Source of the DNA: Bacillus dicomae
GTDB lineage: Bacteria; Bacillota; Bacilli; Bacillales; Bacillaceae_G
DNA length: 64,000 bases
Direction: 5' to 3'
Assembly: GCF_006494425.1 (NCBI RefSeq)
Contig: NZ_VHIV01000001.1
Location: 1,721,043-1,785,042, forward strand
A model generated the notes under the pieces. That model saw only the letters and a program-made list of their open reading frames with translations, ran no database searches and was not told the origin of the DNA. Position 1 is the stretch's first letter. Each line of letters opens with the position of its first letter. The position numbers and the translations under genes were made by a program. This document shows positions 45,422 to 54,741 of this stretch, piece by piece.

Positions 45422-45506
45422 TTCATTTCGTATAAAAGGAGAATATATTCTATATATAGAAATAAGTTTGAGGATATATAGAATGGTGTATGAAAGGAGA
45501 ATGAAG

Positions 45507-46022
45507 TTGATTAAATTAAAACCCTTTAAACGATCCGATTTCAAACGATTAATAAACTGGATTGATTCCGAAGAATTTTTAATACAGTGGTCAGGAAATG
45601 CATTTACATATCCCCTAAATGAAGAACAATTAGAAAAATATATAGAAAGTGAAAATACACTCGCATTCAAAGTAATAGATGAAGAGACTCAAGAAGTAAT
45701 TGGTCATATTTCACTTGGACAAATTGATAATATAAATAGATCTGCAAGAATTGGAAAAGTACTAGTTGGTGATACGAAAATGCGAGGACGTTCTATAGGG
45801 AAACATATGATGAAAGCAGTACTTCATATTGCATTTGAAGAATTAAAACTACATAGAGTAACTCTTGGTGTATTTGAGTTTAATACGTCAGCTATATCAT
45901 GCTATGAAAAAATAGGATTTGTTAAAGAAGGTTTATTAAGAGAATCAAAAAAAGTAGGGGAAACGTATTGGAATTTATGGGAAATGAGTATATTAGAATA
46001 TGAATGGAGCGTTAAAAAATAA
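45507..46022 (+). CDS. GNAT family N-acetyltransferase (RimJ/RimL-like)
   Basis: 171 residues. 'IGKVLVGDTKMRGRSIGKHM' carries the acetyl-CoA binding R/Q-x-x-G-x-G/A loop (here RGRSIG), and 'NTSAISCYEKIGFVKEGLLR' is the typical RimJ/RimL end. I chose TTG 45507, 8 nt after AAAGGAG; the ATG at 45501 is too close to that site and the upstream 30 codons are not conserved. Substrate unknown. Confidence 0.85.
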   Translation: MIKLKPFKRSDFKRLINWIDSEEFLIQWSGNAFTYPLNEEQLEKYIESENTLAFKVIDEETQEVIGHISLGQIDNINRSARIGKVLVGDTKMRGRSIGKHMMKAVLHIAFEELKLHRVTLGVFEFNTSAISCYEKIGFVKEGLLRESKKVGETYWNLWEMSILEYEWSVKK

Positions 46023-46072
46023 TTATTTTCTATAATTTTATTATGTTAACTAAAAGGGTGTGGTGGGGAAAT

Positions 46073-46633
46073 ATGAATAAAAAAATGAAAATCATTACAA
46101 TTGCAGCAGTTTCAGGAGGAGGTAAAACTACTATTACAGAAAGATTAACTCAAAAGCTAACAAATTCAAAAGCACTATATTTTGATAGCTATAACTTTCA
46201 TAACTGTCCTGCTGATATTTGTAAATGGATTGATGAAGGAGCGAATTATGATGAATGGGTACTCACACCATTAATTAAGGATATTCAGCATCTTATACGA
46301 GATAGTAATGTAGATTATATTATTGTAGATTATCCTTTTGCATACTTAAATAGTGAAATGCGACAATTCATTGATGTAACTATATTTATCGATACGCCTT
46401 TAGATATTGCGATGGCTAGAAGAATTTTGCGAGATTTTAAAGAGGATACAATGAGTGAAATACATAATGATTTAAAGCATTATATAACATATGCTAGAAA
46501 AGCTTATTTAGAGGCGCTTCATACTGTAAAGCCAAATTCAGATATTGTTTTGGATGGATCTTTATCTGTGGAGGAAATAATTAATCAAATTGACGAGGAA
46601 CTGAATCAGAGAGAAGTAATCGTCAATGGTTAA
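46073..46633 (+). CDS. P-loop nucleoside/uridine kinase-like protein
   Basis: 186 residues. 'TIAAVSGGGKTTITERL' is a Walker A loop (about 7-23), 'DYIIVDYPFAYL' a Walker B, and 'DTPLDIAMARRILRDF' the lid/Arg region of uridine kinase-type enzymes. Start at ATG 46073 with GGTGGGGAA upstream; the ten codons before it are likely untranslated. It overlaps the alpha/beta hydrolase by 8 nt, so the two are co-translated. Exact substrate unknown. Confidence 0.8.
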   Translation: MNKKMKIITIAAVSGGGKTTITERLTQKLTNSKALYFDSYNFHNCPADICKWIDEGANYDEWVLTPLIKDIQHLIRDSNVDYIIVDYPFAYLNSEMRQFIDVTIFIDTPLDIAMARRILRDFKEDTMSEIHNDLKHYITYARKAYLEALHTVKPNSDIVLDGSLSVEEIINQIDEELNQREVIVNG

Positions 46634-47366
46634 ATGTATAGAGGAATATATACAAGTTGATGATTTTAAAATGTATTCAAAAGTATTCCAAGGAAAGAAG
46701 TTGCAACCTGTTATTATAATGGAGGCAGGTTATGGCGATTATTCAAAGGCATGGGATCATATTGCTGAAGGGCTGACTGAATATGGGACGGTACTTACAT
46801 ATGATCGAGCTGGATTGGGGAAAAGTGGGGATAGTTCCAAACGACGTATTAGTTCTGAAATGATAAAAGAATTAAGAAGTTGCTTAGAGCAATTGCAACT
46901 GAAACCGCCTTATATTTTCATAGGACATTCTTTTGGCGGTATAAATGCACGTTTATTTACGACTTTTTATCCCGAGAATATGATGGGAGTAGTTTTAGTT
47001 GATTCGACACCAGAAAATTATAAAGAAGCTTTTTTGCCGATCATGTCTCCTGAATTTCAAGAAGCTTACTATAAACAATTTGTACATGAAAGTTCTTATG
47101 AAGAGTTTATGTTTAGTCTAGTTGAAGCAGATAAACATTGTCAGTCAATGAGAAATATTCCACTTATCGTGTTAGCTGCTGGTAAAAAAGCCTTTTATTT
47201 GCAAGAAGCACAAATGAAATGGTTACAATTGCAAGAAGAATTATTACGATTATCAAGCAATAATAAGTTTGTAATTGCAGAACAAAGCGGTCACTATATT
47301 CAAAAAGATGAGCCACATTATATTATAGATGCTATTAAGTGGATAATTGAGGTAGGGGAGAGATAA
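46626..47366 (+). CDS. Alpha/beta hydrolase
   Basis: 246 residues. Nucleophile elbow GHSFGG (Ser in 'IFIGHSFGGINARLF'), preceded by 'VLTYDRAGLGKSG', and a late His in 'IAEQSGHYIQKDEP'; the triad acid is probably Asp in 'VVLVDSTPE' or nearby. Cytosolic esterase/hydrolase of unknown substrate. Overlaps the kinase gene by 8 nt and is followed by DinB after 2 nt. Confidence 0.88.
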   Translation: MVKCIEEYIQVDDFKMYSKVFQGKKLQPVIIMEAGYGDYSKAWDHIAEGLTEYGTVLTYDRAGLGKSGDSSKRRISSEMIKELRSCLEQLQLKPPYIFIGHSFGGINARLFTTFYPENMMGVVLVDSTPENYKEAFLPIMSPEFQEAYYKQFVHESSYEEFMFSLVEADKHCQSMRNIPLIVLAAGKKAFYLQEAQMKWLQLQEELLRLSSNNKFVIAEQSGHYIQKDEPHYIIDAIKWIIEVGER

Positions 47367-47368
47367 AC

Positions 47369-47827
47369 GTGTACACTTTATTTCAATACAATTGGCAAGT
47401 AAGGGATGATTGGTTTAAGTGGTGTGAACAACTTTCAGAGGAAGAATTACTCCGCAAGCGTGTTGGTGGTGTTGGAAGTATTTTAGAAACATTATTTCAT
47501 ATTGTTGATGTTGAGTACAGCTGGATTAATGCGCTTCAAGGAAAAGAAGATAGTGAACCGCAGTTTAAAGATTATCAATCAATCCAGAAAGTGAAAGTGT
47601 TATCTGATTTGTATAAACGAGAATTAGAAGGTTTTTTACAAGTATGGTCAGCTAACTTAGAATGTAAAATATTAAAAGCTTCGTGGACAGATAAAACATA
47701 TACATATGGTGAAGTTTTGAGACATGTAATTGTGCATGAAATTCACCATATTGGCCAGCTATCTATATGGGCGAGAGAGTTAAACTTTCAGCCTGTTTCA
47801 GCGAATTTAATTGGAAGAGGACTATAG
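47369..47827 (+). CDS. DinB family metal-dependent four-helix protein
   Basis: 152 residues. 'ILETLFHIVDVEYSWINAL' and 'LRHVIVHEIHHIGQLSIW' supply the three metal-binding His of the DinB/YfiT fold, which is linked to bacillithiol- or mycothiol-dependent transferases. GTG start after GGGGAGAG. Last gene of the kinase-hydrolase-DinB unit. Confidence 0.88.
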   Translation: MYTLFQYNWQVRDDWFKWCEQLSEEELLRKRVGGVGSILETLFHIVDVEYSWINALQGKEDSEPQFKDYQSIQKVKVLSDLYKRELEGFLQVWSANLECKILKASWTDKTYTYGEVLRHVIVHEIHHIGQLSIWARELNFQPVSANLIGRGL

Positions 47828-47832
47828 ATTTA

Positions 47833-47869
47833 GAAAACGGCTTGCACTGTAAATGCAAGCCGTTTTTTA
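47833..47869 (+). terminator. Terminator after dinB, bidirectional
   Basis: AAAACGGCTTGCA / TGCAAGCCGTTTTTT; sits between dinB and the convergent carboxypeptidase-like gene. Confidence 0.88.
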
Positions 47870-47885
47870 TATATAAGAAGATTTC

Positions 47886-48902
47886 CTAATTGAAATCCTC
47901 GGATTTTTTCTGACGTATATGTAAAAACATTAAAATTGTAATAATGAAGAAAATCAACAATGATTGTATGATCAAATTTTTAAACTGAAGCAAAACTGTC
48001 CAAGATGTAACCGCATCTTTAAAAGCTTGGAGTGCAGAGTACGAGGAAGGATCAAAACCGTACTGTAATAACTTTTTTGTTTCAATAAAAGTACTGTTTT
48101 CTTCATCGGCGTCTAATAATACAGAAATCAGCCTAGTATCTCCTTGTTTTGCTGTACTGACAAAACTATAATTACCATTAGTTGAAAAACTAGTTTGTAA
48201 GCCGTCAACACCTTGGAGTTTAATGTTTTCATTGAGGGAATAAATCATTTTATTAGTGTTGAAAACTTGGGAATTTTTGAAGGTGAATTGGTAAGAGGTT
48301 AGTTTTGTAATATTCAATACATCTGGAAAGTCTTTTACTAATTGTTTTGCTAGTTTTGCTACGTCTATCGCTGTTGTAGTTGATTGTTTATTTGTATCGT
48401 TATTCATTCCGGTAGCGTTTAGAAACGGAGAGGGTTGTGATAACTTTAATTGTTTTGCTTTTTCATTCATTAAAAGTGTAAAGTCATCTTCGTTTCCGGC
48501 AATGTGTTCGGCAAGGGCAAGTGCGGAACGATTATTCCCTGTCAAAAACAATGTATGTAGTAAATCACGAACCGTCGTTTTATCTTTCGAAGTTACTTGT
48601 ATAGGACTTGTTTCTGCTCGGAAAACTTCGTTACTTATTTTTACTAATTCATCTAATTGTATTTTTCCTTCATTCAGTTGTTCTAGTGTGATATACTCTG
48701 TCATTAATTTAGATAAAGTAGCCGATTGTATTGGAGTTTCTTCATTTTTTTTATAAACAACTTCACCTGAATTAGCATCTATTAAAATAGCTGATTTAGC
48801 TTGAATATTTGGACCATTTACGTAAAGATAAAAATATAAAACAATAAGTGCGGTAATAACAAAAGATAAAAATAAAATTGTGAATTTTTTCAAGAATTTC
48901 AT
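47886..48902 (-). CDS. D-Ala-D-Ala carboxypeptidase-like (S11) membrane protein with altered catalytic motifs
   Basis: 338 residues: N-terminal TM helix (8-27), an S11/DacA-type domain (about 35-275), and a C-terminal TM helix (about 312-330). It aligns well with DacA/DacF outside the active site ('SAILIDANSGEVVYKKNEE', 'LMTEYITLEQLNEGKI', 'FLNATGM'). However, the nucleophile motif SxxK reads TLSK (T62-K65), SxN reads TGN (121-123) and KTG reads QTS (236-238). It is therefore probably unable to acylate normally and may be a binding or regulatory pseudo-enzyme. It lies 181 nt downstream of a VanS-like kinase, separated by a terminator. AGGAGGATCG precedes the ATG. Confidence 0.85.
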   Translation of the reverse strand: MKFLKKFTILFLSFVITALIVLYFYLYVNGPNIQAKSAILIDANSGEVVYKKNEETPIQSATLSKLMTEYITLEQLNEGKIQLDELVKISNEVFRAETSPIQVTSKDKTTVRDLLHTLFLTGNNRSALALAEHIAGNEDDFTLLMNEKAKQLKLSQPSPFLNATGMNNDTNKQSTTTAIDVAKLAKQLVKDFPDVLNITKLTSYQFTFKNSQVFNTNKMIYSLNENIKLQGVDGLQTSFSTNGNYSFVSTAKQGDTRLISVLLDADEENSTFIETKKLLQYGFDPSSYSALQAFKDAVTSWTVLLQFKNLIIQSLLIFFIITILMFLHIRQKKSEDFN

Positions 48903-49035
48903 AAGCGATCCTCCTACTATGACATCAATAATAATATTGTAAAAAGGAATGCTTAATTAGGAAGAAAGAAAAGGTAAAGAATTTCTAAAGAATTATAAAA
49001 GATTATTAAAATTTGGATGTTACTGGAAAATGAAA

Positions 49036-49068
49036 GGTCCAATTTCTTATATTGTAAGAAATTGGACC
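49036..49068 (-). terminator. Terminator after the histidine kinase gene
   Basis: GGTCCAATTTCTTA / TAAGAAATTGGACC perfect stem 16 nt past the kinase stop; implies a separate promoter for the carboxypeptidase-like gene. Confidence 0.75.
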
Positions 49069-49083
49069 TAAAATTAAGCTGTA

Positions 49084-50241
49084 TTAACATTTGTATGGTT
49101 GTAGTTTTACAGTGAATGTTGTTTTTTTGTCATCACTATACACTTCAATTGTTCCTTTATGCAATTCGACAATACTTTTTGCAATTGCCAATCCGAGTCC
49201 AGATCCACCAGTGTTTGTAGAGCGCGATTTCTCAACGCGATAAAAACGTTCAAAAATATGAGGTAAATCGGTACTAGGAATAGGTTGGCCGTAATTGGTT
49301 ATATCGATTGCGATCATATTATTACTTTCATAAGCAGTAATATCAATATAATCACCATCGTTACCGTAAGCGATAGCATTAATAATTAGATTTTCAAATA
49401 CGCGCACTAATTTGTCCCCATCAGCTAATACCATTAACTTCTTTGATGGGAAAAAGGGGCGACAATCAATATTAGCCTCTTGAAGCTGTATTCGAAATTG
49501 AACGGTTAATTGTCCAAGAAGTTCTACAATATCAATAGGGACAGAATATAAACTTAATTCTTTATTTTGAACACGTGTATATTCAAACAAATCATTCATT
49601 AATGCATTAAGACGAGTTACTTTATCGTAAATGACTTGTATATAATGCCGTAATTCCACTTCATCTCTATAATTATCATGGTGGATTAAGTTCACGTATC
49701 CAACTATAGAGGTAAGAGGAGTACGTAAATCATGCGATACATTTGTAATAAGTTCGCTTTTTGCTTGTTCTGCCTGTCTTTCTTCATCAATCGAGACTTT
49801 CAATTGTTCAACAATTTGATTAACCCCGCTTGCTAACTCTTCTAGATAATTATGGTTTACGATAGAAACTTTATGATTGAAGTTTCCATTTGCAATATAG
49901 CGAATCTCTTCTATCATTTTTTTAATACAAGTTTCATAGTAAAGCTTTCTTTCATGACGATAAAAAATGTATAGGTAGGATGAGAAAATAGAAAATAAAA
50001 ATAAATAAGAGACAATCATCATCCATAGAGATTCTTTTATTCCTTTATATTTTTCATAACCAAAAATTCTAATGAATTCTTTACCAAGTTCGCTTAACGT
50101 AAGCGAACTCTCAATTACACTCGTAACGAGGCGATATATAATTAATTCAGTAATAGGAGTGAGTGTGATAGCTAATAAGAGCCAAAAAATAAGTTTCCAT
50201 TTCGGGATATCTTTTAATATATCAAATGCTTCATTTCTCAA
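49084..50241 (-). CDS. VanS-like sensor histidine kinase
   Basis: 385 residues: two TM helices (about 17-37 and 72-94), a HAMP-like linker, HisKA with 'ELITNVSHDLRTPLTSIVGY' (phospho-accepting His170), and HATPase_c with 'ENLIINAIAYG' (N box; Ala replaces the usual Lys/Arg-tyrosine residue), 'FERFYRVEKSRS' and 'GGSGLGLAIAKSIVELHKG'. The short extracellular loop (~35 residues) contains 'YEKYKGIKESLW'. It overlaps the response-regulator gene by 11 nt and forms a VanRS-type pair, often linked to cell-wall genes. Confidence 0.9.
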   Translation of the reverse strand: MRNEAFDILKDIPKWKLIFWLLLAITLTPITELIIYRLVTSVIESSLTLSELGKEFIRIFGYEKYKGIKESLWMMIVSYLFLFSIFSSYLYIFYRHERKLYYETCIKKMIEEIRYIANGNFNHKVSIVNHNYLEELASGVNQIVEQLKVSIDEERQAEQAKSELITNVSHDLRTPLTSIVGYVNLIHHDNYRDEVELRHYIQVIYDKVTRLNALMNDLFEYTRVQNKELSLYSVPIDIVELLGQLTVQFRIQLQEANIDCRPFFPSKKLMVLADGDKLVRVFENLIINAIAYGNDGDYIDITAYESNNMIAIDITNYGQPIPSTDLPHIFERFYRVEKSRSTNTGGSGLGLAIAKSIVELHKGTIEVYSDDKKTTFTVKLQPYKC

Positions 50242-50926
50242 TTTTGTAGCCTACTCCCCAAACAGTATGAATAAATTTTTCTCCATTCATTCCTGTTTCA
50301 AGCTTATCTCGTAAATTACTAATGTGGACCATTACAGTTTTATTTGAACCATAACCATCTTCATTCCAAACACGTTCAAATATTTCTTCAGAACTAAATA
50401 CTCTTCCTGTATTACTCGCAAGTAAATATAAAATATCAAATTCAATAGATGTAAGCTTAATATATTCCCCATTTACTTTAACAGTATGATTATGTTTGTG
50501 TATTTCAGCAGAACGAATGCGAATCATACCATCTTCATTTTTTGGAGAAGTAGCATTTTGGAAAGATGATCGTCGTAGCAAAGCTTTCACTCTAGCTACT
50601 AATTCTAATGGATTAAATGGTTTAATCATATAATCATCAGCGCCTGTCATAAGTCCTAATATTTTATCCATATCTTCTGCTTTTGCACTCAGCATAAGAA
50701 TAGGTACAGTATTATTTTCACGAACTTCTTGGCAAACTTCTAATCCATTTCGTTTTGGCATCATAATATCCAAAATCATAAGGTCAACTTCATATGTAGA
50801 AATCATTTGTAATGCTTCATCGCCATCATATGCTTTATAAATGTTATAGCCTTCATTTCGCAAATAAACAGCAAGTAATTCAACAATTTCTTTATCATCA
50901 TCAATAATTAATATATTTTTATTCAT
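50231..50926 (-). CDS. VanR-like OmpR-family response regulator
   Basis: 231 residues: receiver domain (1-120; acidic pocket D9-D10, phospho-acceptor D53 in 'MILDIMMP', K in 'MIKPF') and OmpR-type winged helix (about 133-230; 'LTSIEFDILYLLASNTGRVF', 'VMVHISNLRDKL', 'TVWGVGYKIEK'). I chose ATG 50926, with AAGGAAAGGAA upstream; 17 upstream codons of the open frame are excluded. First gene of the two-component operon. Confidence 0.93.
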   Translation of the reverse strand: MNKNILIIDDDKEIVELLAVYLRNEGYNIYKAYDGDEALQMISTYEVDLMILDIMMPKRNGLEVCQEVRENNTVPILMLSAKAEDMDKILGLMTGADDYMIKPFNPLELVARVKALLRRSSFQNATSPKNEDGMIRIRSAEIHKHNHTVKVNGEYIKLTSIEFDILYLLASNTGRVFSSEEIFERVWNEDGYGSNKTVMVHISNLRDKLETGMNGEKFIHTVWGVGYKIEK

Positions 50927-51119
50927 TATGTAGTTCCTTTCCTTACAAATCATTAACATTACTATAATATCAAACATTTATGTGTTTTGTAGCAATGATT
51001 CCCTATAAAATTTCATGTAACGTATAAAAAAAGGGATTAAAATATTTATAACGAATACAAACCATAAGGATATTAGGATTACATATTATATTGAAAGTTA
51101 GTTTTAAGGGGGATTTGCT

Positions 51120-51728
51120 ATGTTATATAAAGATATATATTCATTTTCTCCAACTGGAAAAATAGAAAATGATATTAAAGATTTTTTATTAAAATACAAT
51201 CAGGGGTTTACATATAAACATTCAATTCGTGTAGCAAATGAGGCGAGAAACATTGCAGAAATGTTTTATGAAGATGAAGAAAAAGCAGCAATCGCGGGAT
51301 ATTTACATGATATTAGCGCAATCTTTCCAAATGAAGTGCGGGTTGCAGTTGCTGAAGAATTTGGAATAGAGATATTAGAAGAAGAACAAAAATCCCCAAT
51401 GATTATTCATCAAAAACTTTCGAGAGTAATCGCAAAAGAGATATTTAAAGTGAACGATGAAGAGACTTTAAATGCAATTTGTTGTCATACCACACTACGT
51501 AAACATGCAACGAAGATGGATTTAGTGTTATTTGTTGCTGATAAAATAGAATGGGATCAAAATGGGACACCACCATACTTAGTAGACGTAAAAAAGGGGA
51601 TAGAAAAATCTTTAGAACATGCTGCTTTTGCATATATTTCATTTTTGTGGGAAAGAAAAGAAACGTTGAAAGTTATACATCCTTGGCTAAAAGATGCATA
51701 TTGGCAGTTAAAAGAAATTGTAGAGTAG
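51120..51728 (+). CDS. HD-domain phosphohydrolase (YqeK-like)
   Basis: 202 residues. H34 in 'YKHSIRVANEA', H63-D64 in 'AGYLHDIS', 'AICCHTTLRKHATKMDLVLFVADKIEWDQ' regions supply the HD metal ligands, matching the YqeK group of diadenosine tetraphosphate hydrolases. Would degrade Ap4A or a related nucleotide. AAGGGGGATTTGCT precedes the ATG. Divergent from the VanRS operon. Confidence 0.85.
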   Translation: MLYKDIYSFSPTGKIENDIKDFLLKYNQGFTYKHSIRVANEARNIAEMFYEDEEKAAIAGYLHDISAIFPNEVRVAVAEEFGIEILEEEQKSPMIIHQKLSRVIAKEIFKVNDEETLNAICCHTTLRKHATKMDLVLFVADKIEWDQNGTPPYLVDVKKGIEKSLEHAAFAYISFLWERKETLKVIHPWLKDAYWQLKEIVE

Positions 51729-51790
51729 AAAGGGTATGAAAATGTAGCTAAGAAAATAAATGAATCAAACATTTTCTGGCGTTACATTAG

Positions 51791-52306
51791 TGCCGTACAC
51801 ATAATAAATTCTTATTTAAAGATATATTTTCAAAAGAAGATAAAGCATTTTTAATAACAAATGCTTATCGATTGAAAAAGGAAAATGTAAAAAATCTACA
51901 GAAAATAAATATATATAGACGATTTATTTAGAAAAGAGATTTAAAGTATCATATAAGGCAAGAAACAGTGTCATTTTCATTTAAAGATGAAGAAGTTGAC
52001 TCGTATTGTACACATCAGTTTTCATTAAAATGTTTCATTGGTGATATAAAGCATAAGCGACCTATTTAAGTAGCGAATCATGAAGGTTTTCCAAATCTTT
52101 TTCCTCGTTTTGGACGAAAAAAAGAAACTTCTTATCAAGATGTATTTCTCATAAATATAACAAAAGATATTATCATGTTTATGTATGATGATAGAGGAAG
52201 TGAAGTGATTACGAAGAATAAAGAAACAATACGAAATTTATATGAGAAATAGAAAGAGTAGATTCCAGATTATAAAAGAGAAAGCATATATAACTTATTT
52301 AAATGA
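51791..52306 (+). pseudogene. Decayed DUF3885 gene
   Basis: One frame keeps clear protein content across four in-frame stops (TAG 51929, TAA 52067, TAG 52250, TAG 52256): 'LFKDIFSKEDKAFLITNAYR', 'VSFSFKDEEVDSYCTHQFSL', 'DVFLINITKDIIMFMYDDRG', 'NKETIRNLYEK', 'IPDYKRESIYNLFK'. This is the C-terminal DUF3885 pattern common in the B. cereus group. The N-terminus is missing. Non-functional. Confidence 0.8.
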
Positions 52307-52329
52307 CAGTGAGGGAAGTGAAGTGTGTA

Positions 52330-53040
52330 ATGAAACGTATTGCAATCGTAGCCGCTTGGGAACCTGAACTTACGTATTTGCATCAATATTATCCAAGTGA
52401 ACGCATTGAAAAAAGAGCAGCTTGGGAATTTCATTTTCATACTATAAATGATCTGGAAATTATTTCAGTTATAACTGGTGTTGGCAAGGTAAGTTGTGCT
52501 AGTTGTGTACAATTATTAATTAGTGAGTTTCAGCCAGATGAATTGTTTATGACAGGGATATGCGGAAGTCTATCAAATAAGGTGAAAAATGGTCATATTG
52601 TAGTAGCACTTAATGCAATACAACACGATGTTACTGCTGCTGGTTCGGGGGAAGATGTTTTCAACTTATATAATGGTAGAACAGCACCTATTGAAACAAC
52701 AAAGTCAATTGTAAGAAAAATAAAAAAAATCCGATCTTATGATCCAATTCATTTCGGTACTTTCTTATCTGGGGATCAACGTATCCGTAGTTCAGAAATG
52801 CGATATTTACTCCATACTGTATATGGAGCATTGGCAGTTGACCAAGAAGTGGCAGCTTTTGCTTATGTGTGCCAAATCAATAAGAAGCCTTTTCTATGTT
52901 TAAAAGCTGCTTCAGATCAAGCAAATGATAAAACGAAAGAAGAACAAAAAATCTTTAAAATGTTAGCATGTGAACGAGCATGTGAGCATTTAATTGCTTT
53001 TTTACGTGTTTATGAGATTAATGTAGTAAACAATAGATAG
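52330..53040 (+). CDS. Nucleoside phosphorylase / MTA-SAH nucleosidase-like protein
   Basis: 236 residues. 'KRIAIVAAWEPELTYL', 'VITGVGKVSCASCVQLLI', 'ELFMTGICGSLS' and the late 'LAVDQEVAAFAYVCQI' plus 'CLKAASDQANDK' follow the PNP_UDP_1/Pfs layout; the catalytic Asp is in 'AASDQA'. It would cleave an N-glycosidic bond of a nucleoside such as MTA or SAH. The exact substrate is uncertain because the family consensus 'E-M-E' is DQE here. Start at ATG 52330; nine upstream codons overlap the dead DUF3885 gene. Confidence 0.75.
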   Translation: MKRIAIVAAWEPELTYLHQYYPSERIEKRAAWEFHFHTINDLEIISVITGVGKVSCASCVQLLISEFQPDELFMTGICGSLSNKVKNGHIVVALNAIQHDVTAAGSGEDVFNLYNGRTAPIETTKSIVRKIKKIRSYDPIHFGTFLSGDQRIRSSEMRYLLHTVYGALAVDQEVAAFAYVCQINKKPFLCLKAASDQANDKTKEEQKIFKMLACERACEHLIAFLRVYEINVVNNR

Positions 53041-53056
53041 TAAGAGGGGTTTAATA

Positions 53057-53692
53057 TTGGAAAGTACAAATAAAATAGCTATTTTGGGTGCGAATGGAAA
53101 AGCCGGGAAATACCTTGTAACCGAAGCGTTAGAAAAAGGATATCAAGTGAAAGTATTAACGAGAAATTCTGAAAATATGACGATAACTAATGAAAATATA
53201 GAGGTTATTATTGGGGATGCGCGTGACTTTTCCTCAATACGTAAATTACTTAAAGGTTGCCGAGCTGTAATTAATGCGGTAGGTCAACCGAAAAATGAAT
53301 CTTACATTTTTAGTACAGTAACGAAGCATGTTTTAGAAGCAATGAAGGAGTTTAAAATAAAAAGATATATTGTAATTTCCGGAGGTTCTTTAAATGTTAC
53401 GGGAGATCAGAAGGGAATGGTAAATAAAATAGGAGCTACCTTATTTAAATTGTTTTTACCAAAGATGATGCAAGATAAATATAAAGAATTGCAAACTATT
53501 CAAGGTAGTGATGTAGATTGGACAATTGTTAGATTACCATTTGTTATGGAAGGAAATGGTATTAGGAATATAAAAGAGAGTTTAGTTGATATGCCCGGAA
53601 TCAAAATACAAAATGGCGATATTGCACTGTTTGTTATAAAACAAATTAATAGTGGGAGATATGTAGGGAGGTGTCCGTTCATTTCAAATTAA
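53057..53692 (+). CDS. NAD(P)-binding atypical SDR (NmrA/YwnB-like)
   Basis: 211 residues. 'KIAILGANGKAGKYLVTEAL' is the GxxGxxG NADP-binding loop; 'VEVIIGDARD'-type and 'CRAVINAVGQPKN' segments and 'DWTIVRLPFVMEG' follow the atypical SDR5 pattern (no YxxxK). Probable redox sensor or reductase. TTG start with AGAGGGG upstream; 16-nt gap from the nucleosidase-like gene. Confidence 0.85.
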   Translation: MESTNKIAILGANGKAGKYLVTEALEKGYQVKVLTRNSENMTITNENIEVIIGDARDFSSIRKLLKGCRAVINAVGQPKNESYIFSTVTKHVLEAMKEFKIKRYIVISGGSLNVTGDQKGMVNKIGATLFKLFLPKMMQDKYKELQTIQGSDVDWTIVRLPFVMEGNGIRNIKESLVDMPGIKIQNGDIALFVIKQINSGRYVGRCPFISN

Positions 53693-53785
53693 GCGGTAGA
53701 ATTTAAAATTGAAGTATGATGTAACTAGTACATTTTATGTATTTGAATGCCAAGTTTAATAAGAGTAGGTGGGGGATAATTTTAT

Positions 53786-54634
53786 ATGATTCAATATAAA
53801 AGATGTAGTGAAGTAAATATTGATTTAGTATATGAAGCTTTTAAGGATGGGTTTTCTGATTATATTATTAAAATGGAAGTTTCAAAAGAAGATTTTATAA
53901 AAAGATTTTTTGGAGCTGAAGGGAATTCATTAGAACACTCGTTTCTTGCTGTAGACGATGACAAATCAGTTGGTGTAATACTTGGTGGAATAAAGGATTA
54001 TGAAAACATAAAAACAATGCGCTGCGGAACATTAGCGATTCATCCAAATTACCGTGGTACTGGTGCGAGTCAAAAGTTATTTGAACTGCATAAAGAAGAG
54101 GCGATTCAAAATGAGTGTAAGCAACTTTTCCTTGAAGTCATTGTAGGTAATGACCGAGCGATTCATTTTTATACGAAATTAGGCTATGAAAAAGTGTACG
54201 ATCTATCTTATTATAATTTAAAAGATATGACTAAAATAAAAAATAAAGATTGCAAGGGAATTGAAGTAAAACAATTAGAATTTGCACCTTTTAAAGTTGA
54301 AATTCAAAAATGGTTACACTTCCATATAAATTGGCAAAATGATATGGATTATATTGAAAAAACAAATAATACTTTTTATGGTGCATATGTCGAAAATGAT
54401 TTAAAAGGTTCTATATGTATAAATGAACTAGGTAAAATTAGTTTTATTTTCGTGGACAAAGACTATAGAAATCGTAGTATTGGATCAAAATTATTACAAG
54501 TAGCAAGAGATGAGTTGAATTTAGCAAGTTTATCAATTGGATTTCCAAACAACAATTTATTAGAAGGCTTTTTAAAGAAAACTGGATTTGAAAAGAATTC
54601 TTTAGCACAATATGAAATGTATTTATTGTTATAA
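53786..54634 (+). CDS. Tandem GNAT N-acetyltransferase
   Basis: 282 residues made of two GNAT domains: the first (1-150) with 'TLAIHPNYRGTGASQKLFEL' and 'NDRAIHFYTKLGYEKV', the second (about 160-282) with 'FIFVDKDYRNRSIGSKLLQV' and 'NNNLLEGFLKKTGFEK'. Both keep the acetyl-CoA loop (RGTGAS; RNRSIG). GTGGGGG lies upstream. Substrate unknown. Confidence 0.85.
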   Translation: MIQYKRCSEVNIDLVYEAFKDGFSDYIIKMEVSKEDFIKRFFGAEGNSLEHSFLAVDDDKSVGVILGGIKDYENIKTMRCGTLAIHPNYRGTGASQKLFELHKEEAIQNECKQLFLEVIVGNDRAIHFYTKLGYEKVYDLSYYNLKDMTKIKNKDCKGIEVKQLEFAPFKVEIQKWLHFHINWQNDMDYIEKTNNTFYGAYVENDLKGSICINELGKISFIFVDKDYRNRSIGSKLLQVARDELNLASLSIGFPNNNLLEGFLKKTGFEKNSLAQYEMYLLL

Positions 54635-54665
54635 AAAGCGGAAGGAGTTATTCTTTCGCTTTTTC
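54633..54665 (+). terminator. Terminator overlapping the GNAT stop region
   Basis: AAAAAGCGGAAG / TTCTTTCGCTTTTTC. Confidence 0.7.
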
Positions 54666-54741
54666 TTTTTGTACTATATTGATATTTTACTTTGTATAAT
54701 ATTCATTTTTTATGTAAAATAGATAGGATGGAGGGGATGAA

